Positions 49,531-62,609 of a stretch of DNA of 64,000 nt are shown here, one piece after another. Position numbers and translations under genes: made by a program. The number at the start of each line of letters is the position of its first letter. The first letter of the stretch is position 1. This DNA is from Paralvinella palmiformis (Eukaryota > Annelida > Polychaeta > Terebellida > Alvinellidae): assembly GCA_025642065.1 (NCBI GenBank), contig JAODUP010000271.1, positions 381,001 through 445,000 on the forward strand. Reading direction: 5' to 3'. The notes under the pieces were generated by a model. It did no database searches. It had not been told where the DNA came from and saw nothing but the letters and a program-made list of their open reading frames with translations.

Positions 49531-49934
49531 TATCCAAGTAGCTGATACTGGCTAATACTGGCCGATTGAAAACTTGACCGATTGATTACAATGTTTTGGA
49601 TCGCAAGAAGAGAAGAACACTTTTACATATATTTGTTCATAATTCCGAACTCATGTGTTCTCGAATCTACTTTATTACTCTACTCAAAACTGTACAAAAA
49701 CTATACACTTCTCGAAACTCTTATCGAAACTCTTATAAAAAAAACTCCCCAAATCTACTAAAATCCAGATATTTATAGGGAATTGTCCTCTCAGCACCGT
49801 CAGCGTTGTTGTCCGGTATACCCCGCATAGTCACCTTGTCCAATCAGCGCCGACTTGGCCGAGTCGAGAACAATCCCCCACTAAAACCCCTCCCACACAT
49901 CCAAACAAGTATATAAAGGGGAATGACTTTATAG

Positions 49935-50295
49935 TTAGCTCCGGTGCCCTAGTGGTTAAGCACCCGGCACTTGGTGCCAGTGGTCGCAGGTTCGAACCCC
50001 GTAAGAGGTCGAAGCTTTTCCAGGGATTAATTTCTCGGCTCACTACATCGTGGGTGGCTGACCACGTTAAATGGCGCTGCCGTCTCCACTGAATTATTTA
50101 AAATAAAGGGGGGACGTTAAAAACCCCCGAGGACGTAAAACACTCTGGCAGTGACCACCCTCATGGTATTTCGGCTCCATCTTTCCGTACTCCTCCCCTG
50201 TGAGTGGTGGGGGGAGGAGGTTTCTCAACCACTCCAACATAGAGGCTGTGCTGATTAAGCGACAGCCTGGGGATTCTCCCCGAACAACAAAACCT
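49935..50295 (+). mobile_element. SINE-2 copy, full length
   Basis: gttagctccggtgccctagtgg head, B box ggttcgaacccc, and end gaacaacaaaacc. No clear target duplication. Confidence 0.88.
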
Positions 50296-50449
50296 ATAAA
50301 CCAGCGTGTTGTCCAGTGGAGACTCGCATGTCCCTTGATCCAATCTCCGCTGACTTGGCTGTACCATTACAAACATTCAAATAGAGCTTTCACTCATTCA
50401 ACCCATACCACGAAAACATCAATAGAGTACAAACCCCGCGGCTACATCT

Positions 50450-50620
50450 ACAGCCGTTCGATTCCAACAACCGGCCGGCCACAAATCCCCAAGCGGCACG
50501 GAACGGGTGGCCACCGACTTCTTTCGCCCATCAATCAATCGGAGCACTATGGTTTCGCACCCATTGACCCCACAATTGGTCGGCCACAAACCTTAAAGCG
50601 GCACGAACGGGCGATTACTA
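50450..50620. repeat. Short direct repeat pair (~120 bp apart)
   Basis: Two related blocks share ccggccacaaa/tcggccacaaa followed by ccaagcggcacg/ttaaagcggcacga and acgggtgg/acgggcga. Read on the plus strand they give related peptides (GRPQIPKRHG and GRPQTLKRHE). Nature unknown. Confidence 0.5.
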
Positions 50621-51177
50621 ATTCTCTCTACATAAATTAATTCGACAACCGGCCATGACTTTACAGTTAGCTCCTTATCACATATATTTTCAAAGTAGGC
50701 TGGTAGTGGACACTGAATGTTTTTAACCCAAATTATGTATTTAAAAAAAAATACTTTAAGGAGTATTCTGAACTCGTATTAATTAGCTGGTACAGATGAG
50801 GGAAACAATACTGATATTATCAGTGTATCCAACAACGAGTTATATAAACGAGTACCAACTCGTAATCCTTGATTAATATAATAAGTCAAATAAAAACATG
50901 TTTAATAAAAGGGGGATATTAAACTGCCTCGTCATAATCTTAGTGAAAAATGCCTTATAGTAATAAATTAGCCGAAACTAAGAAAACAATATTCAACACT
51001 GTGAACCTCAGACCTGCACTGGTCATTATAGAACAATACCCGACCCATATCTCCCTTTGTGTAGTAATTTTGTTGCAACTGACATATCATATACATCTGG
51101 ATTTTTGTCAGATCTCGTCTTGTTAGCTGAATCCCAGTCTACGTATCACGAATCGACGAAATTGTATGACGACTTAC

Positions 51178-51217
51178 CTCCTGGATCTTGATAACAAAAT
51201 CTAACAATCTTTATCAT
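51178..51217 (-). CDS. Candidate first coding exon of the NACHT gene
   Basis: ATG at 51217 followed by 13 codons (MIKIVRFCYQDPG) and a strong gtaagt donor in phase 1, which fits the phase of the candidate exon at 48180-48304. Too short to confirm by homology. Confidence 0.25.
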
Positions 51218-51288
51218 AGTCAGGGGGGGTGCATTAAAAATTTAATAATAATAGCATAAACTTGTGCATCCGGTCGTGATGGCAGCTT

Positions 51289-51442
51289 GCGTTATATACT
51301 ACCTCGGGAGTTGAGATCTGTGTTTGATTGGAACAGGTCTGAGTCAGGGATAATAATACTGTAGCCGCCTTAGGTCAGCTATCTAGCTGGACAGGGTGCT
51401 ATATAAATGTCAAGTATTATTATTATTATTATTATTATTATA
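51289..51442 (+). mobile_element. SINE with L2-type (ATT)n tail
   Basis: gtgcatccggtcgtgatggc ... ggacagggtgctatataaat followed by gtcaagtattattatt. The gctatataaatg-x-aagtatt ending with an att tail is common to SINEs mobilised by L2-like LINEs. Confidence 0.65.
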
Positions 51443-52564
51443 ACCCCCCCCTCAAGAAAAAATCGTTCCATCAATATTGGCCTTGGTTCCATTTTCCTAT
51501 GATAGTAGGATGTTTGTCTGATGTATGATTCATCAAGTCAATGGCCCAATCCTGCACATAATTTACAGCATCATTTAGTTGTTATTGTTGTTCCTCGGTG
51601 AATATTAGATTTAATTTATCATCTGGGAAGAAGAAAAATTGGTCAATCCGACGCATCTGTAAGGTCGGTTTCGGGACGCACAAAAACAATTAACGCCCCC
51701 TGGTGATAATAAACTTACCACGTCCAGCCACCGCTGCCATAAACAACGATGCTTCGACCAGCCACTGCGCTGTATTCTTCTGGATCTGGTTTAGAATAGT
51801 TATTCAAGTACGGGAATCATTTCTAGAATTGAACCGATTTTCAGTGATAATTACTTCGCATCCTTGGATGTATAGTATCCAGATAAGGTGTGTGGGGGTG
51901 TTTAAAATAACTTGGTATCATCTGTGGTACGAGTTTGTCAAGTGAATGATCTCGTCTTTTATCTATCAAATTTGATATACTGATGTTTGATGTATTGGTG
52001 TAAATCTAAAGAAACTAGCGAATATGACAGGAAGGCGAACATCAATGTGTCCTCATCAGAACAAAGGTTTTATCTTCCCTTCCCAGTTCTCACCATTATC
52101 GCTCCCGTAGCACAATAATCAGACATCCTCAATCAATCAATATGTTTTCGGGGACGGATCCAGGGTTTTCTGGATGGGGGTCTAAACAAGGGCGAACATT
52201 TAATCCACCCAATGCATCACATCATGGGGGATTCTGGGAACGAATGATCCGTTCAGGTAAGAAGATTCTATAATGTCTACTAAGATTAAGCCTTTATGCG
52301 AGGCACAAAATGTCGAGGAGGGATGGGTCAGGGAGGGGATCTCCCTCCTTTCTGTGGAAGAAAACAGACATTCCTGTGAAGAAAGACCCATAGTATGAGA
52401 CTTGATGATTGGTTAAGTATTTATACAGATTGTTAGGATTATTGGGGGTTACTCAATTTGTTATTAAAAACATGAAAGGGTCACCAAACATAATATGACA
52501 TATTGTGCATTATGTCACTAAAATGTTTAATAAGCAGACTGACCATTTATTTCAAGGTGCATAC

Positions 52565-52786
52565 TTATGAGAAAGAAACAATGATGTTTAAAATATTTAT
52601 TACCTGATTTAAATCTACATCAGTTAGTCGAAAAGATCTAGGTTGTTCTTTAATTGACCTATCTGCAATTATTTTGGAATCGATGTGTTTACTGTAATGT
52701 ATTTTCATGGTACGACGAAACTTAGAGAAACTACGCTCTGCTTCGGCAGATTTGGCAATAATATGAGTAAAAATCTGGATCTGCAA
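52565..52786 (-). mobile_element. Transposase C-terminal fragment, hAT-like
   Basis: A minus-strand peptide with SAEAERSFSKFRRTMKIHY resembles the hAT dimerisation region (S-x-E-x-E-R-x-F-S). The surrounding frame is broken; no ends were identified. Confidence 0.5.
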
Positions 52787-53344
52787 ATACTTAGGATTTC
52801 ATCAAAGTATCGGGTAAATCGGCTCTGTCAGACTGCTGCAGAGTTGGCGAGTCGTCATGCCATATGATTCAAATTTCTCTGGGGGAGGCATCCATCTCTA
52901 GTTTGACAGTTAAAGATGGTATTAGACTCAGTAAATCACTAACTGGCCAGCAGTTGTCTGCAGAGAAACGGTTCTTTAACTGTTACAGTAAGCTAACAAT
53001 AAAAGGAATACCGATTGATCTCATTTAATAAAGAAGAGGTGTCACATTCGACTTATTACACTGAACCCTGGTAACCCTTGGCGTTTCCTCTTCATTTCCT
53101 ATATATGATGCCATCTGCTTTGCTTCGTCGTACCATCTCTGGAATTCTACACCAATATCATTCGGTTACCAAGAAGTGAACGGAAACGTATGAGGATTAG
53201 CTGTTAGGTTTGAGTAAACATAATGTTTACTCAGGATTGAGGTGATGTTTCATACTAGTCCAGTAATAATCGATTGTGCATTAATACTACTTCAATTTTA
53301 GCTTAGTCATTTCCCTGCTTCCATATATATATATATATATATAT

Positions 53345-53592
53345 AGGTAGTGTACACGACACAAGATTGTCAGGTGTTCAACTGAAACTGTTATGTTGGT
53401 TAGCGCGCCTATAGGGCTCATAAAAGGGATACATTTTCATCCTGATCGGGTAACAACTTGGCGATGCCGGTAGTATACACGACACAACTTTGTCGTGTGC
53501 TCAACTAAAACTGTTATGTTGGTTGGCGGGCCGAGAGCTCATAAAAGGCACCATAACATTTCACGCTGATCAGACAACAACTTGGCGACACC
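53345..53592. repeat. Two tandem ~122-bp units with TATA-like motifs
   Basis: Copies at about 53345-53466 and 53469-53590 share gtacacgacacaa/atacacgacacaa, gttatgttggtt, gctcataaaagg and acaacttggcga. Divergence is roughly 20 percent by eye. Preceded by an (AT)n run at 53323-53345. Confidence 0.78.
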
Positions 53593-54075
53593 GAACCTAT
53601 CTGTATGGTTGATATAGCTAGGATTTGTTTAGCCGTTCGAACCCAGAATGTAGCTGACATCAGCATCTGTGATTTCGAAATGTTTTTATGTATAGGTTAC
53701 CTTTGAGCCAGTGCAAATTACTGCTGAATGTAAACTGTGGTGTCAAAGTGTATATTGTACATGTGTTAACCTACTATTGAACCACATACACATGCTAACT
53801 GCGAGCTTTGGTGTCAAATGTTTGCTTCCGCTTTTTGTGTGTAGCCTACATTAACCGCTTCCCTGTGGGCGTGACATATTTGTCACGTGCGAAAAGCCGA
53901 TTATCCGGGTCCCACAGGCTGATGAGAAGCCCAGACATATATAGCTCTACGTATGTATAGATGTGTAAGTTTTTGTATGGTTAAATTCAACTATGTATTG
54001 ATTTAATTAAGTATAGATTAATGGAGGTATAGGTTTTAAAGAATGCATAGATTTTGATGTTCTGAGCCAGTGCCA

Positions 54076-54076
<1 letters not shown>

Positions 54077-54127
<51 letters not shown>
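54077..54127. repeat. (AT)n-(AC)n compound microsatellite
   Basis: AT run to about 54108, then CA run. Confidence 0.95.
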
Positions 54128-54941
54128 GTGTTCAAACAACATACAAAAGAAGCTACCAATCAATAACACTGTATTGTTTATATCCAATATAAAGCATACA
54201 TAAAGATATACAAAGAATATACAAAAGTTACAATCAGTTTAATAGAATATGCTTAAGACTTAAAAGAAAATGTTTGTTGAATGAACTTCCATTTCATGCT
54301 AATTACACAGATCTTAAATGCATTGGTATGTCTTGCTTAAGGGGCAGAATGTAAGAGAACCTGTGCTACTCACTCACTACTCACTCACTCACTCACTCAC
54401 TCTCTCACTAACATGAAAGCATAAACTAAATAGATGTTTATTTTTTACAGCTAATAAAATGAAAGCTACACAATTTATAAACAAACTACGCTAAAGCTTA
54501 GTAAAATGTGCAATTCATATAATACACTGTAATATATATATATATAAAGCACAAAACAGATCTGTTGTGTAGGATAAAGCAATACAAGCCAGTAATCCAA
54601 GTGTTTATTGCCAAACAAGAGTCCAAACTATAAAATCATTCTTCAAATATATTCAACAGCTTGAGGAATGTTGCCAATAAAGGTCTGTGTCAGAAGATTT
54701 AATAAACCATTTTATAGAGAAAAGCTGCCGAAGAGTACTGGTAAGTGGTATTATACAAACGATGTGTAATTTATGGCAAGTTGTTCTTTATGCACCTGAT
54801 ATCAATAACATGATTACCATACAAGCATACACAAGAACAACAACATTATAATAATAATGATAATAACACATCAACAAACACTAATTATTTAACTCACAGT
54901 GACAATATGTACCAAAACATTATATATTACCATGCAGATTG

Positions 54942-54991
54942 TGTGTGTGTGTGTGCGTGTGTGTGTGTGCGTGTGTGTGTGTGTGTGTGTG
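54942..54991. repeat. (GT)n microsatellite with GC interruptions
   Basis: A further (AC)n run lies at about 55172-55197. Confidence 0.93.
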
Positions 54992-55300
54992 GCAGGATTA
55001 GAACTGGTGTAACATTGGTCCTTCAAGCATACATTGTCATCTGAATGAACTGAAATAATAAAAAACACAAATGTTGACATGTTAATTATCCATATACTGC
55101 TATATATGTTTAGATTAAGTATACATTTAATGTACACTTAATCTAAACCTACCATACTGAGTATACATAGTCACACACACACACACACACACACACATTT
55201 CAATTCACAACTATTACATCAGTTAATTAGCAAATTGCATTAAACTCAAAATATGTAATAAATTTCTAAAACTGTGCTCAATATCAAAAGAAAACTTTAC

Positions 55301-57181
55301 CTCATCCATCTCAAAGGTCGCAGGTCCGCCATCGTTCTTCCCTTTAAATGTTTCTGGAAATCAAATATTAATTATTAATATTTTGTGAAAATGCATGGAA
55401 CAGCGCTGGACGTAGAGGATTAGAACTTAAAGCTGAAGAGATTTTCATAACAAAACATCAAAAACCCGTAATCATGCAGAGACATCTACCAATCCAACCA
55501 CTCACACGCAGACAAAAAACACAGCAGATTGCTTACCAAACATTGTCTTAAGTTTGATGACGCAAGCAACGAAAGTCATCAAACCTCACATGGCCTTCTT
55601 TGTCACAGTATCGCATCACGAGGGCATTAAATGTGGCATTACTGATGCGCAAACCTGAAAGATGGGGGACGGGGGGTAAATTAATACGTTTATTCACTTC
55701 AGACGAACACAGATATCACAAAGTTACCATAATGTGTTTACTTCACCGAGTTCACTTCTTAGTTAGAAATTAAGACGACAGTTAAATGCAGTTAATCATC
55801 TAACAAAACTAAATATGACTAAGGCAAAGATCTACGTAGAAAGATTAAATAGTTAAGACATTATTAACCTCAACAGTGAAATATATTTATTGGTAACAAT
55901 CAAAATAATTACTATGTCAATAGTAGCTTAGACAGCATATATTATAAAAGCTTGGGTTATATCATTATTCCTAAACATTGAGATTAAACTGATTAACACT
56001 GATCAATTTTATTTTGGTATTATATAACAATATGAATCATAAAACAATTTTTAATGTAGCGTACATTCGTGTTAATATTTTTCAAATATAATACAAAGGA
56101 AGCAAACCAGTGAAAAACTGTTCCAATCAAAATAACCAGATCCTTTATATAAAATTCGAGGAGCAATAAACAGAAAAATGGGTGATGGGTCTATAACAAT
56201 AACGAGATACGTGCACTTCAATTGTTTTGTATTAGCCACAAATGCAGTTTTATCCTCTTAGGTTCCCTTACATACAAATGACATATGCCATTTATAGTGC
56301 TCTTATTGATAAAGGAATATAGTCTTTGCCACAGATGAGTTGTCAGTCACCAGGTAGCAGCACCATTAAAGCTCTATCTGCCAAGTGCCAGCCTCTCCAA
56401 TCCACTTATTTCTGTTCAATTTGGCATGAAATGTTTCGTCATAAAAGAAGTTAATTCATGATTAAAAATTAAATAGATAATTTGTATTTTTTTCGCTGCT
56501 AAATCTCAGAGTAAGAATGCCAACATGCATGGATGCTGGTACCCTAATGCTCAGAGTATATTGGGCTGGTGCTCAAAATAAATGCATTGAAAATTTAGTA
56601 ACACTAATAAATGTTTGGGTTGGTTCTATCTAAACCATGTGTAAGATAGGGTCAAACAGGTCAGATTTATACTGATTGTTTCATAAGACACTGATTGATT
56701 CCAGCAATAACATAATGACAACTTCTCCCAAACAAGAATGTTCCCAGAATAAACCAGGCAAGTGCGTTTAGTTTAGGAGAAAATAACAACATCATTCTTT
56801 GAACAAGAAGGAAATCTCCCACTGAATGGTACTGAAAACACATTTTTTACAGAATACAAATTATAAGGCAAGCTTATTTTTAGTTACATATTTAAACATG
56901 ATAAAATATTAGTAATTTATGACAAATTAGTCCAACAAATTTGGTTTAAAAACACACACACAAAAACACACACAACACACACACACACACAGAGAGAGAT
57001 GACAACTAAAGAAAATCTGACAAGGAATACTTAATTACTGCTGTTTGGGTTCTACCAGTATCACTAAATATTTACCTCTCATACTTGGTTCACTATTTGC
57101 TGTAGGTATAAATTACATGTACATAACAGTGATGGTAACAAACAAAAGAGAACAGCACAATAAACAGTGTGTATGTAGAGA

Positions 57182-57222
<41 letters not shown>

Positions 57223-59242
57223 CAAAATAATAGGAACATATATGGTGAATGGTATGAGGCAGTTATCATAAATAATAGCAGAAAATGTTAGCAGACACCA
57301 AAGTTCGAATAAATAAAATCAAGAATCAACTTCTAGGAAATATTATCAGTTATTTATACCAAATTTAAGTAAACATGATGACAAGATGGCTTACATAAAC
57401 CTGACATCACGGGTGAAGAAAAACTGACAACATTATCTGACTAAACTCAATATCACACAAATGTAAACAAAGATAATGAAAACAAAATCTGTTTATATTT
57501 AACGTAATAATACAAATATTAATGAAGGGTTAAGTAGTTCTTGAATGTTTTCATTGCATGGCCTGACAGGAGTGTTGAAACTGTTTCTCATAAATTTGTA
57601 ACATCAACAATGACGCATTAATGGTATCCTATTAAAATGTACCAAAAGAAGAGCACTGAGGAAGAAATGATTAGAAATCAGAAACCTTTCCACTTTTGTT
57701 AGTAAGTAGATTTTTATTACGAGTTATTAATGGGAGAATGGTTATGCACCTTGAAAACAAAGAACTACTTGAATGACGAACAACATTCAAAGTAATAACA
57801 TCAGTGAATAAATATGGCAAGATGTTTCGCTTAAGATCGGACACCATCTGTTTTGATAAACGTGACTAGTGAAAGGCATTTATTATCAATAATGATAACG
57901 AAAAGCATCACAAAAAGCCGGAGAACACGTATTACAAAAATACAGACTTCTACTACTACTACTACAACAACATCCATATCTACCGGTAGTGTATATAATA
58001 TAATTACTAATAATTAAAGGTTACACCAAAGCCCAGGTTCCTAGAACATACCTAGTGTGTTGAGCACCTTTCGGAACTCGTAACTGTTGAAATAGCCGCT
58101 ATTATCAGTGTCCATCTTGCAGAAAGCTTTCTATGATAAGTAATAAAAAAAAAAACACAAGAAGATCTATAATTTCTTGATTCAACTCTCACAGACAACA
58201 CAAAGACCTGCCGGTATTTAATGTAATAAATAATTAGATTATATTTTTATATTTAAATGTAACACACCAAATTGAACCTGAATAAAGAAAAAAGGTAAAC
58301 ATTTACAGTTATGATTATCGTTTCTGTTAATGAAACAGTAGACTGAAAATAACCATAAATCTATTTATAATGATTAGCAAAAGAACAGAAAACGTCAGAA
58401 ATCAAATCAAAACAAAATCTTCCAACTAGGCAACGTAAGCTCCATGAAAACTAATTAATAAAGCCACTAGATTTATGAAACAGTGAATTTTACAATATTG
58501 CGCTCTACTGATGAAGTGAAAGCTTCTAAAACGGTGACACTGCAACTTGGTTTGAGCCAATGATACAAATGTTTTGAAGCCATTTATCAGCTATTAATTA
58601 TCTCTCATTCCTCTTATGTATGTTGTTGTCAATTAGCACCAACACTAATTATTATTTCAGTGACTTTTCTACTATTTTCCATGGTCTTCAAAATTTCTAT
58701 GATCTGCTGAGAGTTTTAAATTTCTTTGATCAGTTGGAAAATTGCCCAAATGTTTCATGTCGGTGAATATTTCTGACTTAATTCTGACAACTCTGTAAAA
58801 TGAGACATTTCTTACCTTAAACATATTTAGTTGTTTCCACAATGTCTGGTAGTCGGTGAAATTCAGCTTACCAGATAAATCAGCCTTTAAATGGTTAAAG
58901 ATTATTTTACTAATAACAGTAATGGCACATTTACACTACGTCACGTTCACATTTCTGTTACATAACAGTATGAGACCACACATTAGACCAAGTTAGATGG
59001 ACTGTTGTGTAAAGCACTAGTTAATCTATTGACAAAAGAATGCTAGTTAATAATTGATAATCCGGTGATAAAGTATACGTTACTGTCTTTTTAATTATGA
59101 TTAATTCATTTCAGCTTGTACACATGATCATACAAAAATAAATCATCCTTACTCTACATTATATTCTGACTTATGATCCCAATTATTTTTGGAGCATTTA
59201 CGTGTAATACCAATATATATATATATATATATATATATACTG

Positions 59243-59273
<31 letters not shown>

Positions 59274-62151
59274 GTTATAATTGCAAGAAATTAGGCTATC
59301 ATATATTTGATTTGCAATGGGACTATTAAAATTTAGGTCCATCTTGTTGTCAAACAATATTTATATTTTAATAAACACCCAAATTAAAAAAGAAATATCC
59401 TAAATCTCACTGACCACTAACAACTTTGATCAAACGGGACATAAACTTTCTATTCCTTAGACATATCGACATTTTTGTTTGCTATTTATTATACACCATC
59501 CCAGCCTTATACCATGCCAAGCCAATGACATCTAATGTTTTGTTGCTGTCCGTAATGATGTGATGTATTGTTTATAGACAGAGTACAAGTGGCTGTTAAA
59601 AGGTTTTGCTTATCAGCAAACAAATAATGGAAGAGCGAAATCCATCAAGTAGATGTCACTCTACAAAATCATGTAACAGGGGTGAGCTCCACTACCCAGA
59701 AATTATGTAAATAAATCATAACATCCCTTTAATACAAGCGGTCTTTAAGACAAGTGGTTGTTGGGAAAGGTTTTGCTATTTTGATAGACTTTTTCTGTTA
59801 ATAGCACCAGTTACTACTAATACTGACTGCTGGTACATTAATAAAATGGTAATTTGCAATATACAAAATACGACAAACACAAAGCTATAAATAGGAAAAG
59901 AATGATTCACTGAGTGATCGCTTATTCTATTTACCATCAGTACTAGTTTCACTTTTGATATATTTAGTGTAGGGACTAGACCACAGGGAAATAAGGAGAT
60001 AAAGAAATAGATATGGACAATCTTAAATAATAAGAATCTAATCAGTAACCCTGTTGTCTTAAAGTTGTAGTAATTATCAAAGGATACATCACACATGGCA
60101 ATCATACTGCGACACATGTCAACACTGAATCCGTCAAATTCAAAATCTGGAGAGAAAAAACCCGAATCTGACATTTAAATCATAAAGTAATTGGCAACAG
60201 AGATTTTAGCTTAATTTAGTAAGCTGGATTTTTAAATTAAAATAATATCTAAGATTTATTTGATAAATATTTCATTTTGATCAAATCCTCTTCTTTTTAG
60301 GCACTAAACGTAGAGTAGACATAAAGAATAACTTTAACAACACACCTTGTAGGAAGACCCCATTAAGCATCTCCTTCAATTCATAGGCATCAACCTCTCC
60401 ATCTTCGCCCGCAGCATTACGGAATGCTTCGTATCCCTCCTCCAGACGAGCGGCATCATCCTCCGTATCGTCACCTAACTCTTCAAACTAAAAACATAAA
60501 GGTGTTATTCTTACATTTATGTAAAATGTAAACAAAGTTATAAAACTGCGGCCATCTAATCTCAAAGATTTCTTTTTTCTGTCACAACTTTTATTTTCTT
60601 AACATATTCACACAAACATTGGTTCATCAACCGAAAACTATAAAATTAAATGTTAAACTAACCAATGTTGTACATAGTTCATGTTTTACATTATGTACAC
60701 ATGTATGTATGGAATGGTAATGTGAATATCAGGGAATCTACTGATTTACCATTGTGCATATTGTAAATAAATCATATTTTCTGATCAGATGTCTCTGCTC
60801 TTCCAACACGCACGCACACACGCACACACACACACATATTGTTTGTTTCAATGGGACTGGTGAGGCATTACATGTCTCATCATTAAAAGTCCCTGCCCTG
60901 GATTTAGTTCCAAATCAAACAAGTGCCAGTGTCTTGTCCCATACTACACACACACACACACACACACACACATGTGCACACACACACATTATCCAATCGT
61001 GCTTCTCAGTTTTACATCTAATAAATACCTCAGGATCTGCTGTGCCTGTATGATCATCAAGTTCCCTGGCAACAGAATGTAATAATATAAACACTAACAG
61101 ATGTATGATGGGTGTAATGTTAGCTGATAACAAATCTAAGATAAAAAAATAATATATCATTAGATCTAATGATCTCTCTCTCTTTACATATATATATATA
61201 TATATATTAACATCAATGAGAACTGATAGCAAATATAGAGAAACTGCGTTATTTACTTCATATCTTCATATCAAATTATCTAATTAAAGTGTACGGCTGT
61301 ATCAAGCCAAAGAGTAAATTAGCAAATTGAAAATAATCCTTCTTTATTTAGAATATTATCAACTGTAATTAATTGTCTATATCGAGGTGAAAACATATAG
61401 CTGCCATGTTGACAGACTTCATAACATAATATTAGTGTAACTCATTCATTGATGCATTATATTTCTGTATTTAGTAATGTAGTTGTACAATGCAAGTACT
61501 ATTAATAAGAGACTATCAGGAACTGTCAGTCAATATACTGATTTGGATCAGATTATTCAGTTTTATTTATTTTACGCATAATGCCAGTGTGGAATAAGTA
61601 AGAAAAACATCACACAAGATAATATGCTAAGATGATTGTCATCAAAATTAATCTGATTCAGAGGTGCAAACCATTCATCTTGTTAATGGTTTGCTTAATA
61701 ATATAGTAATACAGCTTAATAATATAACTTTAAACAACAACAAAAGGTTTCTCAATATTTGTCAAATATTATATCTTAGTCTTGCTTATTCAGAACCGAC
61801 AGTTAATGGCTTAAATAAACATATCAGTAGAAGATCCCATTAACAAAGAAATGGGGATAAAGATTTCCTAACATTTATTATAATGTAACTGTTCACAATA
61901 GCACCAAGTAAAATATCAATGGCTAACGTATGGCTTAATGTGTGCTTTATTTACAAGCCATTTATAATTGGTTATCTAGTTACCTCACATTGTCATCTTT
62001 TCTTTCGCTGAACACTCTTAGTACAAAGTCACCTTCTTGGTTTGGCTCGAAGGTTGATGGTATGATAACGTAATGGCCTGGAGCCAATGAACAATGATCA
62101 GACACCTGGAAAAAATAATCCCAAATAAGTCATTATTTACATCTTATGTGA

Positions 62152-62192
<41 letters not shown>

Positions 62193-62569
62193 TGTTATAT
62201 TATTTATTCAGGGTGCCTCTGTTTTATTTGGTAATGTGTTGGATCACGGATCACTACCACCCGAGTTCGAATCTCGGCGTCGGCATATCTGAAGGGTGTT
62301 TCATCTTTGACTTCGTTTCATTACCTTTGGATGTTGCTTGGCCCATTTAGCCTATCATGCGCACAAACGTGGCCGTAGAACATCAATCCTCATCTATCAT
62401 ATGTTATTTATTCATATTATACAGTATAAATTACGTGTATGAACCATCAACCCAACAAAGATTACAGTTCAAGATAGCAAGTGGGTCTACAGAGACACAA
62501 CAGCCTTAACGATGATATATCTTTAGGTGCCCAGTTTCAATGCTGCCAACACCCTCTTATAGTTACCAG

Positions 62570-62609
<40 letters not shown>

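Larger units (their letters stand above)
47786..55300. other. Gene-poor region between the NACHT gene and the calpain gene
   Basis: Apart from two weak candidate exons, this interval shows repeats only: (gata)n near 47889-47913, ctca/actc tetranucleotides near 48080-48110, GT runs near 48652-48820, SINE-2, a tailed SINE near 51290, a transposase-like fragment near 52565 and tandem units near 53345. The last calpain exon should lie here but was not identified. Confidence 0.55.

Noticed and set aside
54889..55137. Last calpain exon candidate
   Set aside because: The frame is largely GT-repeat translation and lacks the W-x-x-x-T-M ending expected after EMDE.
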